This document shows, piece by piece, positions 28,355-35,906 of a stretch of DNA of 36,036 nt. The stretch comes from Syntrophaceae bacterium UBA7544 (GTDB lineage: Bacteria; Desulfobacterota; Syntrophia; Syntrophales; Smithellaceae), in NCBI GenBank assembly GCA_002479215.1, contig DLME01000241.1:1-36036 (forward strand), read 5' to 3'. A model generated the notes under the pieces. The model ran no database searches and had not been told where the DNA came from. It worked only from the letters and a program-made list of their open reading frames with translations. Within the stretch, counting starts at the first letter, position 1. Each line of letters opens with the position of its first letter. Made by a program: the position numbers and the translations under genes.

Positions 28355-28430
28355 TGGTGGAGCTGAGCGGGATCGAACCGCTGGCCTCTTGAATGCCATT
28401 CAAGCGCTCTCCCAGCTGAGCTACAGCCCC
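28355..28430 (-). tRNA. tRNA-Ala (anticodon GGC)
   Basis: Full cloverleaf of 76 nt on the minus strand: acceptor GGGGCTG, D arm with AGCTCAGCTGGGAGAGC, anticodon stem CTTGA/TCAAG around the loop ATGGCAT (anticodon GGC), T arm with GGTTCGATCCC, and an encoded CCA end. Confidence 0.97.
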
Positions 28431-28456
28431 AATAAAACGTGATTAATTTGCAGCCC

Positions 28457-28485
28457 CTTTAACACAGGCATTAATTGCTTGTCAA
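28457..28485 (-). promoter_or_regulatory. promoter of tRNA-Ala
   Basis: Minus strand TTGACA (28480-28485), 17-bp spacer, TTAAAG (28457-28462), 27 bp before the tRNA. The -35 lies only 11 bp from the -35 of the tRNA-Leu promoter on the other strand. Confidence 0.6.
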
Positions 28486-28496
28486 CAGATTTTAGC

Positions 28497-28524
28497 TTGA
28501 CTTTCTGCTTGCCGACTATATAAT
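28497..28524 (+). promoter_or_regulatory. promoter of tRNA-Leu
   Basis: TTGACT (28497-28502), 16-bp spacer, TATAAT (28519-28524), 10 bp before the mature tRNA start. Confidence 0.75.
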
Positions 28525-28534
28525 CGCTGCCCGT

Positions 28535-28622
28535 GCCGGAGTGGTGAAACTGGTAGACGCAGGGGACTCAAAATCCCCCGGGCTTCACGTCCATGTCGGT
28601 TCGATTCCGACCTCCGGCACCA
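28535..28622 (+). tRNA. tRNA-Leu (anticodon CAA)
   Basis: 88-nt class II tRNA: acceptor GCCGGAG/CTCCGGC, anticodon stem GGGGA/TCCCC with loop CTCAAAA (anticodon CAA), a variable arm (CGGGCTTCACGTCCATG region), T arm GTCGGTTCGATTCCGAC and an encoded CCA. Confidence 0.97.
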
Positions 28623-28751
28623 AAATAAAATCTGCAGATATTAAATATCGATAATTTTATATTCAGTGTTTTAATCAAGCAAATTAAAGCTCCTTCACAA
28701 CAAGCCCAAAGAAAGTTTTTATATTCAACGGCCGTGTTAATTCTGAAAAAT

Positions 28752-29687
28752 TTAGACCACATAATTATTCGGGATATCTTTTTTCAGAAAATCGATGAAT
28801 ATTTTATGCGCTGGCCGGAAATCGAATTGATGTTTATAAATTAAATAAAAGTTTCTTTCCATCCTGCAGCTTTGAAGTGGAACTTCAAAAAGCAAGCCCT
28901 GAGATAACTCCCGCTCGACGGCATGAATGGAAATGACGGAAACGCCGAGACCGGCAATGCCCCCTTCTTTTATCGCCTCCGAGCTTCCCAGTTCGCTGCA
29001 AATATTAAGCTGGGAAAGACTTATTGATTTTGATTCCTTCAAACATGATTCAAATAATTCCCGCGTTGCCGAGCCTTTTTCTCTGACGACGAATGGCTCG
29101 TCCAATAGTTCGGACAAGGTAATCGATTTCTTTTTGCGCCAGCGATGATGCTTGGGAATCGCCAAAATAAGACGATTCTTCCATAGAGGTTCCGCCATCA
29201 GTTTCTTATTTGACGGTTGTTTCCCGATACAGCCTATTTCCACATCATTTTCCAGAACCATGTTCATGGCTTCTTCGCTGTCCGCCGGTTTGATATAAAC
29301 TCGTATATCGGGATATATTTTGCCAAACGCACTCAAGACATGAGGAAGAATATATGTGGCTGGAATAGTGCTGGCGCTGATGTAAATATTTCCGCCGACA
29401 TTTTCGCGCAAAGTGAGAATTTTTTCCCTTGCTTCATCCCTGAGTTTAACTACCCGTTGTGCGTAATTGTAGATGATTTTTCCTTCTGGCGTTAACGAAG
29501 TCCCCATATTACTGCGATTAACCAGCCGCACACCGAGATAATCGTCCGCGTTTTTGATGTTTTTCGTTAACGCGGGCTGAGTCAGAGACATTCTTTTGGC
29601 GGCACGGCTGAAACTCCCTTCTTCGACCAGAGAGATAACGGCTTCCATTTGTTGCAATGTGATGCTTTTGAAGTGTTCAGTGTTCAT
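28752..29687 (-). CDS. LysR-family transcriptional regulator
   Basis: Regulator of 311 residues. The N-terminal winged helix-turn-helix includes LQQMEAVISLVEEGSFSRAAKRMSLTQPALTKNIKNADDYLG. The C-terminal effector domain has ISASTIPATYILPHVLSAF and GSSEAIKEGGIAGLGVSVIS. The effector domain is of the CysB/CysL-like type that also includes the regulator group annotated as selenium-metabolism-associated, and the tRNA-Sec gene lies 235 bp away on the opposite strand. That association makes a selenium link plausible but is inference. No strong ribosome binding site is seen before the ATG. Confidence 0.9.
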   Translation of the reverse strand: MNTEHFKSITLQQMEAVISLVEEGSFSRAAKRMSLTQPALTKNIKNADDYLGVRLVNRSNMGTSLTPEGKIIYNYAQRVVKLRDEAREKILTLRENVGGNIYISASTIPATYILPHVLSAFGKIYPDIRVYIKPADSEEAMNMVLENDVEIGCIGKQPSNKKLMAEPLWKNRLILAIPKHHRWRKKKSITLSELLDEPFVVREKGSATRELFESCLKESKSISLSQLNICSELGSSEAIKEGGIAGLGVSVISIHAVERELSQGLLFEVPLQSCRMERNFYLIYKHQFDFRPAHKIFIDFLKKDIPNNYVV

Positions 29688-29854
29688 ATTTTTTGCATAC
29701 CATAAATTTTTCTCATCTACAAAGAGTAACTATAACTTTTTGGAATTTGACTTATTCCTAAAATATTAGTTAAGTAAGCGCCGTTATAAATTATTATTTA
29801 TTAGAAGAAACAGTGAAGGTTGAAGCTATGGCACAAGAAAAATTCAAGCTTCTT

Positions 29855-29882
29855 TTGATAACCACAGCCTGGTTATTATGAT
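29855..29882 (+). promoter_or_regulatory. promoter of tRNA-Sec with operator-like palindrome
   Basis: TTGATA (29855-29860), 16-bp spacer, TATGAT (29877-29882), about 40 bp before the tRNA. A perfect inverted repeat, ATAACCA (29858-29864) and TGGTTAT (29870-29876), fills the spacer. A protein bound there would block RNA polymerase. Confidence 0.5.
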
Positions 29883-29921
29883 GGACGGCTCAGGCAGTCA
29901 ATGGTCTTTTTATAAGTGAGA

Positions 29922-30020
29922 TGACGGGACGTTCGTGCTGGTGTGCGGCGCAGGCTTCAAACCTGTGATGCTACTCGCGTGAAAACGAGTAGATGTGGGT
30001 TCGATTCCCACTCCCGTCTG
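29922..30020 (+). tRNA. selC: tRNA-Sec (anticodon TCA)
   Basis: Selenocysteine tRNA, reading UGA. The anticodon stem GCAGG/CCTGT holds the loop CTTCAAA (anticodon TCA). The D arm has six pairs with the four-base loop TGGT, as in other tRNA-Sec. The long variable arm pairs CTACTCG with CGAGTAG. The T arm is GTGGG-TTCGATT-CCCAC. The acceptor pairs GACGGGA (29923-29929) with TCCCGTC (30012-30018); an eighth outer pair would be T-T, and G at 30020 would be the discriminator. CCA is not encoded. The ends are therefore uncertain by one or two bases. Its presence implies selA, selB and selD elsewhere in the genome. Confidence 0.85.
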
Positions 30021-30238
30021 TGGTTTTAGCAACCTATTTGAACACAACCGGAAGAGCAATCAGCATGAGCGCTAATTGCAGGTGCTTCTGAGGGGTGAAC
30101 TTGCGGCCAATCTATTGGAAATTTCCCGCCCACAAAATTTGCTATGATGATATTCCTTTTGGTGATAGTACTGATACACGCGGAATTCAGAGATAGTGTG
30201 ACGTGAATTCATGGCACGGTAAGAATAATATCTCCATT

Positions 30239-31141
30239 ATGTATTCAGTAGCAAATAAAATTGTTTTTAAAGATGCGTCCACCGTGATTTTAATCCGGCC
30301 GTCGAAATCCAGCGGCTGGGAAATATTTTTAGCGCGGCGTCATCAGAAGCAGGCCTTCATGGCCGGGGCGTATGTGTTTCCCGGCGGGCAGCTGGAAGAA
30401 ACCGACAGCGGCCCGCAGCTCGAAAATTATATCAAGACCGCGGATGTATTTGATCCTTGCCGGCTACTGCAGGATAATAACCTGCCTATAGAAAAAGCGC
30501 GCGGACTGTTTGTCGCCGCCATCAGGGAAACTTTCGAAGAGGCCGGCATTCTTTTAGGCGGAAAAACTACTGGAAACTTTGTTTCGTTTTATGACGAGAA
30601 CGTTCTTAAAAGATTCAATGATTATCGGCCGGAACTTAATGCCTCGCAAATTACACTGGCGGAAATTGCCCGAAAAGAAAATATTTTGTTATTTCCCGAC
30701 ACTCTGATTCCTTATGCCCACTGGATTACACCGGAATTTGAAAAAATGAGGTTCAACACCCGCTTTTTTCTGGCCAAGTTGCCGCCCTGTCAAACACCTG
30801 TGGCCGATGCGGTAGAGCTTACGGAATCGCTCTGGGTAACACCGCAAAAAGCGCTGGAAATGCAGCGCGAGCAGAAAATTATTTTAATGCCGCCCACCCT
30901 GAAAACCATAGAAGAGTTAGCTGCCTTTAGAGATATTGAAGAACTGTTTTCCGCAACCAAAAAAAAGATTATCTATCCCATCCTGCCGCAATTAGCGGGA
31001 AACAGCCTCAAGTTACCACATGATCCCGAATACAGTATTGATGCTTATAAACGGCCGCCAAATCCTAACGAACCTTCCCGGATATTAGTTGAAAACGGAG
31101 TGTGGAAGACGGCATTCTACGGAGAAACTCCACCGGTATAA
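30239..31141 (+). CDS. Nudix hydrolase, NUDT19-like with insertion in the Nudix box
   Basis: Hydrolase of 300 residues from ATG 30239; a GTG at 30203 would add 12 residues. Neither has a good ribosome binding site. FPGGQLEE (residues 47-54) and AAIRETFEEAGILL (Arg96, Glu97, Glu100, Glu101) are the two halves of the Nudix box, separated by about 40 residues. This split box is typical of the NUDT7/NUDT19 branch, which hydrolyses CoA derivatives and related diphosphates with Mg. AYVFPGG and AHWITPEFEKMRFNTRFFLA are further signatures of this branch. The substrate is not proven. The stop codon overlaps the first bases of the second hairpin repeat. Confidence 0.85.
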   Translation: MYSVANKIVFKDASTVILIRPSKSSGWEIFLARRHQKQAFMAGAYVFPGGQLEETDSGPQLENYIKTADVFDPCRLLQDNNLPIEKARGLFVAAIRETFEEAGILLGGKTTGNFVSFYDENVLKRFNDYRPELNASQITLAEIARKENILLFPDTLIPYAHWITPEFEKMRFNTRFFLAKLPPCQTPVADAVELTESLWVTPQKALEMQREQKIILMPPTLKTIEELAAFRDIEELFSATKKKIIYPILPQLAGNSLKLPHDPEYSIDAYKRPPNPNEPSRILVENGVWKTAFYGETPPV

Positions 31142-31214
31142 TTCGACTAACAAATTTCAACGTGTGACCTTCAGGTTATTCACTTCGTTTTTGAAATTTG
31201 AGTCTCATTAAAAA
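31140..31214 (+). repeat. 75-bp hairpin repeat, copy 2
   Basis: Copy of the element at 28245-28319. The arms CAAATTTCAA (31151-31160) and TTGAAATTTG (31191-31200) pair perfectly. Relative to copy 1 two G-C pairs have become A-T pairs on both sides, so pairing is kept. It begins within the stop codon of the Nudix gene. Its last bases supply the T-tract of the lemA terminator on the other strand. Confidence 0.85.
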
Positions 31215-31244
31215 CCCCGGCCTTTAATTGTTTAAAGTCCGGGG
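31209..31244 (-). terminator. terminator of the TPM-nucleotidyltransferase-lemA unit
   Basis: CCCCGG...CCGGGG hairpin with 11 further bases per side nearly all paired (31215-31244, one C-T mismatch), followed on the minus strand by TTTTT. It lies 31 bp after the lemA stop. Confidence 0.8.
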
Positions 31245-31275
31245 CTCATTATTTCCATAAAAAGACGTCTTACGC

Positions 31276-31851
31276 TTAGAATTTTACCTGGGGAGCAGTT
31301 TTGGCTTCTTTAGGCGCTTCGAAATAAGGATTTTCTTTAAAATTGAACATACCGGCGATTATGTTCGCGGGGAATGATCTGATGGCCTCGTTATAAGCCT
31401 TGACCGCTTCATTATATCTCATTCTTTCCACGGCAATTCGATTTTCCGTGCCGGCCAGTTCATCCTGCAGACGCATAAAATTCTGGTTCGATTTCAAATC
31501 CGGGTATCTTTCTACTACCAATAACAGTCTGCTCAAGGCGCCGGACAATTGATTGTTGGCCGCAATTTTATCTGGAATATTGCCCGCCCCGCCGACTTTC
31601 GCGCGCGCGTTGGTTACTTCCACAAAAACACTTTTTTCCTGCTTGGCAAAACCTTTGACTGTTTCCACTAAATTGGGAATCAAATCATAACGGCGCTGCA
31701 ACTGGTTTTCCACTTGTGACCAGGCGGCTTTTATCGCCACATCCATCTTGACAAATTTATTGTAGTTGCCGGCAAAAAGTGAGTAAATGGCAAGAGCGAT
31801 AACAAGTATTACCACCAGCACGATGATTAAATTTCTTTTTCCTGATTCCAT
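31276..31851 (-). CDS. lemA: LemA family protein
   Basis: Membrane-anchored protein of 191 residues. One N-terminal membrane segment (LIIVLVVILVIALAIYSLFAG) is followed by the family core AAWSQVENQLQRRYDLIPNLVETVKGFA and ENRIAVERMRYNEAVKAYN. LemA proteins have a long helical cytoplasmic or periplasmic domain of unknown function and are often next to TPM-domain genes, as here. AGGAGG precedes the ATG. It is the last gene of its operon, followed by a strong terminator. Confidence 0.95.
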   Translation of the reverse strand: MESGKRNLIIVLVVILVIALAIYSLFAGNYNKFVKMDVAIKAAWSQVENQLQRRYDLIPNLVETVKGFAKQEKSVFVEVTNARAKVGGAGNIPDKIAANNQLSGALSRLLLVVERYPDLKSNQNFMRLQDELAGTENRIAVERMRYNEAVKAYNEAIRSFPANIIAGMFNFKENPYFEAPKEAKTAPQVKF

Positions 31852-31881
31852 TTTAATCCTCCTAAATTATGTTAGCTCATT

Positions 31882-32607
31882 TTATAATGAATCGACGATA
31901 TTGCACATATTCGCGACTTCCTGAGTATATTTTGTAAAGAGTCTGACGATATTATCGCCGGACAAATTGCTCTTCCCTTCTTTAATATCCGCGCATTGGA
32001 GAAACGCTTCGGCATCAATTGCAAAAACTTTAGCCAGCTCGTTGATTGTATCGCGCCTTTTCCGCGGCGCGGCATCATGCTTATAATAAAGCAGAGCTTT
32101 AAAAATGGAAATAAATGCTGTAAAGGAACGGCTGATTAAATTTTTCAGCTGCAGCGGCTGGCCCTGGGCTTCCAGATAACCCTGACGCAGCAAAATCAGC
32201 TTTCCTTTTAGTTCCCTTTCTATTTGCAAACGCAAATTTTCCGGGCTGACATCTATCTGTTCCAGAACGTTTTCGCCATAAATCAAAATATGGTTATTTC
32301 TCATATTCAAAAATTCGATGGGGTAACAATCCAAAGAAGTATTAATGAAGGCTTTAGTCATAATTAATGGTATGGCGACGCCGCGTTTTTTCCAGTATTT
32401 AGTGGTAGCAAATGCATCCGCTAATTTATCTATACCTTCCGGCGTCAAAACCAAAAGCAAATTAATATCCGACTTGCCTTTGATATAAGAGCCGCCGGCA
32501 GCGCTACCGTAAAGAATAAGAGAAACAAGTTCTCTGCCGAATACTTTCAGATAGTCTTGAGTTAAAGGAACAAAAACATCTTGTGGTTTATCTGGTATTT
32601 TTGCCAT
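31882..32607 (-). CDS. nucleotidyltransferase-domain protein (DNA polymerase beta superfamily), altered metal site
   Basis: Protein of 241 residues. The start at 32607 is preferred over a GTG at 32616 because GGGTG lies a short way upstream. LILYGSAAGGSYIKGKSDINLLLVL is the superfamily motif (Gly34-Ser35, then Asp47-Ile-Asn49). The second metal-binding acid, normally Asp or Glu, is Asn49 here; a possible third acid is in CYPIEFLNM. The C-terminal half is helical (SFTAFISIFKALLYYKHDAAP) and resembles HEPN-type partner domains. The gene lies between the TPM-domain gene (21 bp) and lemA (30 bp), an unusual insertion in that pair. Catalytic activity is doubtful; a role as a toxin-antitoxin or antibiotic-modifying enzyme is not shown. 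Confidence 0.8.
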   Translation of the reverse strand: MAKIPDKPQDVFVPLTQDYLKVFGRELVSLILYGSAAGGSYIKGKSDINLLLVLTPEGIDKLADAFATTKYWKKRGVAIPLIMTKAFINTSLDCYPIEFLNMRNNHILIYGENVLEQIDVSPENLRLQIERELKGKLILLRQGYLEAQGQPLQLKNLISRSFTAFISIFKALLYYKHDAAPRKRRDTINELAKVFAIDAEAFLQCADIKEGKSNLSGDNIVRLFTKYTQEVANMCNIVDSL

Positions 32608-32628
32608 ATTATACACCCGATTAGTTTG

Positions 32629-33414
32629 TTAAAAATCTCGGCCGGCTCCGCCGCCGCCACTGCCGCCCCCGCCAAAGCCGCCAAACCCGCCGCCGAAACC
32701 GCCGCCACCGCCACGGCCGCCACTCAAGAACAGAAGCAACAACCAGGGGAGCATTGATCGGCCTGTTCTTGTACCTAAAAGCAGAGCGGCCACAACAAGA
32801 AAAACAATTATTCCAAAAATATTAATGCCTTTATTCTCTGCTCGGGTTCTGGTCCGGTATGGAGTCGGCGATCCGCTTAATTGAACACCGGCATCTTTGG
32901 CAATATAAACAGAACAGGCATACATCCCGTTATAAAGGGCTTGGCCGTAATTGCCGTCCTTAAGCAGCGGAATAACATACTTATCCAGTATTTCACCGAC
33001 TAAACCATCCGGCAGTATCCCTTCCACTCCATAGCCGGTTTCAATGCGGATTTTTCTTTCTTTGACGGTAAGGAAAATCAAAACACCTTTATCTTCACCT
33101 TTTTTTCCGATACCCCACGCTTTGTAAAGGCCATTGGCATAAAGGCTGTAATCTCCGTTCTCGCCGACAGTATCAACAGTTGCCACGACAACAGCCGTGC
33201 CTGTTTTCTGCAATACTTCGCTCGCCAACGCCTCCATTCTTGCAGTATCGGCCGAATCAATTACATTGGCAAAATCATTGACTGCTCCGCGCGGCGATGG
33301 GTATTTCTCGGCTGAGAATGAAGCACTCGTTAACAGAGTGATAAATATCGCCGTGCAGAGAGGCAGTATTATTTTACCTCTGCTGCCGGGAGGTTTGATC
33401 ATTTCATTTTTCAC
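32629..33414 (-). CDS. TPM-domain (YgcG/Psb32-like) membrane protein with Gly-rich tail
   Basis: Protein of 261 residues starting at GTG 33414 (or ATG 33402). A signal segment runs to about residue 34 (ending TSASFSA). The TPM domain (about 38-160) has YPSPRGAVNDFANVIDSAD, GEDKGVLIFLTVKERKIRIETGYGVEGILPDGLVGEILD, all typical. One membrane helix follows (IFGIIVFLVVAALLL) and a Gly/Phe-rich tail ends the protein. TPM proteins are anchored with the domain outside the cytoplasm; some have phosphatase activity. It is first in an operon with the nucleotidyltransferase and lemA. Confidence 0.93.
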   Translation of the reverse strand: MKNEMIKPPGSRGKIILPLCTAIFITLLTSASFSAEKYPSPRGAVNDFANVIDSADTARMEALASEVLQKTGTAVVVATVDTVGENGDYSLYANGLYKAWGIGKKGEDKGVLIFLTVKERKIRIETGYGVEGILPDGLVGEILDKYVIPLLKDGNYGQALYNGMYACSVYIAKDAGVQLSGSPTPYRTRTRAENKGINIFGIIVFLVVAALLLGTRTGRSMLPWLLLLFLSGGRGGGGGFGGGFGGFGGGGSGGGGAGRDF

Positions 33415-33470
33415 AACGTACCAAAAGATTATTTAGAATCGAATTTTTTACTATTTAACCATTGCGCGGA

Positions 33471-33499
33471 ACTATTGCGTAAAGAGCGCCTCCTGTCAA
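33471..33499 (-). promoter_or_regulatory. promoter of the TPM-nucleotidyltransferase-lemA operon
   Basis: Minus strand TTGACA (33494-33499), 17-bp spacer, AATAGT (33471-33476), 56 bp before the GTG of the TPM gene. Confidence 0.5.
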
Positions 33500-33598
33500 G
33501 CTGGAAATGATAGCCGAAAATTGGCCTTGTGCAAGCAATAATTAAATACTAAGGAGATGTTAAGTAGACAAAAAAATATTCAAAATAATTTGCATCTG

Positions 33599-35143
33599 AT
33601 GAATCCAAAAATCATTTTAATTCATCCGCCAATTGCCAAGCCGGCGGAACCGCCGGCGGGCATCGCCAAATTATCCTCCTGCCTGAAAGCATATAATATC
33701 AACCACCAAGTCATTGATGCCAATCTGGAAGGTATCCTTTACTTGATACAAAATGCTGCCCAAAATAATACAGCAACGGACCGCTGGACATTGCGCGCCG
33801 TAAAAAATCTGCAACGCAATCTTGCTGCCCTATGGAATATAGCGACGTACAGCAATAGAAGCATGTATCAGCTGGTTGTCTCCGACATTAACCGTCTTTT
33901 AAATTCATCGGGCAAAGCCAGGAGCGTTGATATGTCTCTCGCCGATTATCACGATAGCAATCTCACGCCGGTGAAGAGCTCTGATTTAATTTGTGCCGCT
34001 GAAAAATATCCAGATAATCCCTTTTACCCATACTTGGAGACCCGTTTGACTGATGCATTAAAAGAAGGACCGGAATTTATCGGCTTTTCCTTAAATTATC
34101 TAAGTCAGGCTCTTTGCACTTTCGCCATGATCGGTTTTATCAAGCGTGTCAATCCGCGGCAGAAAATTATTTTGGGCGGGTCGCTGACAACTTCGTGGGT
34201 AAAGCTGGGTGCCCGCAGTGATATTTTTAACGGGCTTGTGGATGAAATGGTGGCTGGCGCCGGAGAAAAAAAATTATTGCAATTGTTAGGAATCAACGAT
34301 GGCCGGATAAATTACCCGCCCGACTATAAAGAATTTTTTGGTAATCAATATTTTGCTCCCGGCATTATTTTGCCCTATAGCAGTTCCCGCGGCTGTTACT
34401 GGCACAACTGCGCTTTTTGTCCGGAAAAATCGGAAGAGAACCCTTATTTACCATTGCCCGTTTCTCAAGCTTTGGAAGAATTGCAGGTACTTACCCGGCA
34501 GATGAATCCGGCATTGATTCATATTTTAGATAACGCCATAAGTCCGGCGCTGTTAAAAACACTGGCTCAAGAACCGCTGGGCATTCCCTGGTATGGATTT
34601 ACGCGCGTTACAGCACACGTGGCGGATGATGATTTTTGCCTGGCTTTAAAGAAGAGCGGCTGCGTTATGCTTAAGCTGGGGATTGAATCCGGCGATCAGG
34701 AAGTGCTTGACCAATTGAATAAAGGGATAGATATACCGACGGCTTCGGCTGTTCTAAAATCGCTCAAGAGAGCAGGCATTGCCACTTATGTATATTTACT
34801 TTTCGGAACTCCGCCGGAATCTAAAGACAGCGCCATGAAGACCTTGGATTTCGCAATTGAGCATCAGGATTGCATTGATTTTTTGAATCTGGCGATTTTT
34901 AATTTACCTTCCGGGAGCATTGAGGCGCAAAGCCTGGAAACCGGCGATTTTTATGAGGGCGACCTGTCTCTTTACAAGAATTTTCAGCATCCTCTGGGCT
35001 GGCACCGGCCGGTTGTGCGCAATTTTTTGGAAAAAACTTTCAAAAAATATCCGGCCGTAGCGCCAATAGTCCAGCGCACGCCGGAATTTTTCACTTCCAA
35101 TCATGCCCCGTTTTTTGTTTTAAGCAAAGCTCACAATACTTGA
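33599..35143 (+). CDS. B12-binding-type radical SAM protein
   Basis: Radical SAM protein of 514 residues from the ATG at 33599. Another in-frame ATG at 33557 follows AAGGAG with no spacing, so that site cannot work normally; neither start is certain. The N-terminus MNPKIILIHPPIAKPAEPPAGIAKLSSCLK is the usual cobalamin-binding-type Rossmann start. The radical SAM cluster motif is Cys266-x4-Cys271-x2-Cys274 (RGCYWHNCAFC), the x4 variant found in some B12 radical SAM families. MLKLGIESGDQEVLDQLNKG and YVYLLFGTPPES are typical of the Elp3/MiaB-like core. Substrate and pathway are unknown. It is monocistronic and lies opposite mobA. Confidence 0.88.
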   Translation: MNPKIILIHPPIAKPAEPPAGIAKLSSCLKAYNINHQVIDANLEGILYLIQNAAQNNTATDRWTLRAVKNLQRNLAALWNIATYSNRSMYQLVVSDINRLLNSSGKARSVDMSLADYHDSNLTPVKSSDLICAAEKYPDNPFYPYLETRLTDALKEGPEFIGFSLNYLSQALCTFAMIGFIKRVNPRQKIILGGSLTTSWVKLGARSDIFNGLVDEMVAGAGEKKLLQLLGINDGRINYPPDYKEFFGNQYFAPGIILPYSSSRGCYWHNCAFCPEKSEENPYLPLPVSQALEELQVLTRQMNPALIHILDNAISPALLKTLAQEPLGIPWYGFTRVTAHVADDDFCLALKKSGCVMLKLGIESGDQEVLDQLNKGIDIPTASAVLKSLKRAGIATYVYLLFGTPPESKDSAMKTLDFAIEHQDCIDFLNLAIFNLPSGSIEAQSLETGDFYEGDLSLYKNFQHPLGWHRPVVRNFLEKTFKKYPAVAPIVQRTPEFFTSNHAPFFVLSKAHNT

Positions 35144-35306
35144 CTTCACCTACAAAGTTACACATTTGCAATGAGATGGAGGTTAATGATTACGGAAAGA
35201 AAGGTTGAAAAATAAAATTTGACCTCATTTACTGACTTGGTTGAAGAAATTTCTCATGGGTACTGATATGTAAAAGTCAACCACTTGCCGGACAGTGAGT
35301 CCCTCA

Positions 35307-35906
35307 TCAGTGAAGTCTTTTATTTTTATAGATGTATTTTAAATCTTCCCGCGTGTTAATGTTGAGGAAAAGGAGCCCATTTTTGTTGAATGGTTTAATC
35401 TTTTCTTCAGTAATAATCAACACACGCATTTCTTTATAGAATGCAGTGATTTTAAGTTTATCCGCAATCAGCAGGCTTTCTATCGTGGAAAGACAATTTT
35501 GGGAATAGACAGCGTGCAGCGCCTGAAAACCTTCGGGCAATTGGGGAACCACAATGTCATAGTTGCCTACAAGCTCAGTTAAATAAATAATGAAATCTTT
35601 GTTTAAAAAAGGCATGTCGCAGGCGACAACGAAAGAGTAATCGTGAGAGGCAAAAAAGAGGCCTGTATAAATACCGCCCAAAGCCCCTTTCTCTTTGTAA
35701 ATGTCGGTTACGATAATAGTTTCCGTAAATTCCGTATAGGCTAATGGCTCATTAGTTACAATAATTATTTCGGTAAATATTTCTTTATATACGCCGAGAA
35801 TTCTATCAATTAGCCGAATTCCGCCAATTTTAAGAAATGCTTTTTCCATTCCCATACGGGAATTTTTTCCACCGGCTAAAATGATTCCCGTCATATTTTT
35901 TTTCAT
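35307..35906 (-). CDS. mobA: molybdenum cofactor guanylyltransferase MobA
   Basis: Adds GMP to molybdopterin to give the bis-MGD precursor used by formate dehydrogenases and related enzymes. It has 199 residues from the ATG at 35906. The nucleotide-binding motif is IILAGGKNSRMGMEKAFLKI (Gly12 to Gly19 region), the Mg site region VVACDMPFLNKDF and the later VPQLPEGFQALHAVYSQ are typical. A TTG extension to 35945 is not convincing. No ribosome binding site is clear. It is the third molybdenum-cofactor-related gene in the window, with mop and moaA, although not linked to them. Confidence 0.92.
   Translation of the reverse strand: MKKNMTGIILAGGKNSRMGMEKAFLKIGGIRLIDRILGVYKEIFTEIIIVTNEPLAYTEFTETIIVTDIYKEKGALGGIYTGLFFASHDYSFVVACDMPFLNKDFIIYLTELVGNYDIVVPQLPEGFQALHAVYSQNCLSTIESLLIADKLKITAFYKEMRVLIITEEKIKPFNKNGLLFLNINTREDLKYIYKNKRLH

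Noticed and set aside
29828..29960. Frame ATG GCA CAA ... TTA TTA TGA TGG ... next to tRNA-Sec, possibly a selenoprotein with in-frame TGA
   Set aside because: The TGA is part of the -10 element TATGAT of the tRNA promoter, the frame soon runs into the tRNA, no family resemblance is seen and no convincing SECIS hairpin follows.
35200..35306. Possible gene or transposon end after mobA (minus-strand frame reading DFTDEGLTVRQVVDFY)
   Set aside because: Too short, no family recognised and no terminal repeats beyond a 7-bp TGGTTGA/TCAACCA pair.
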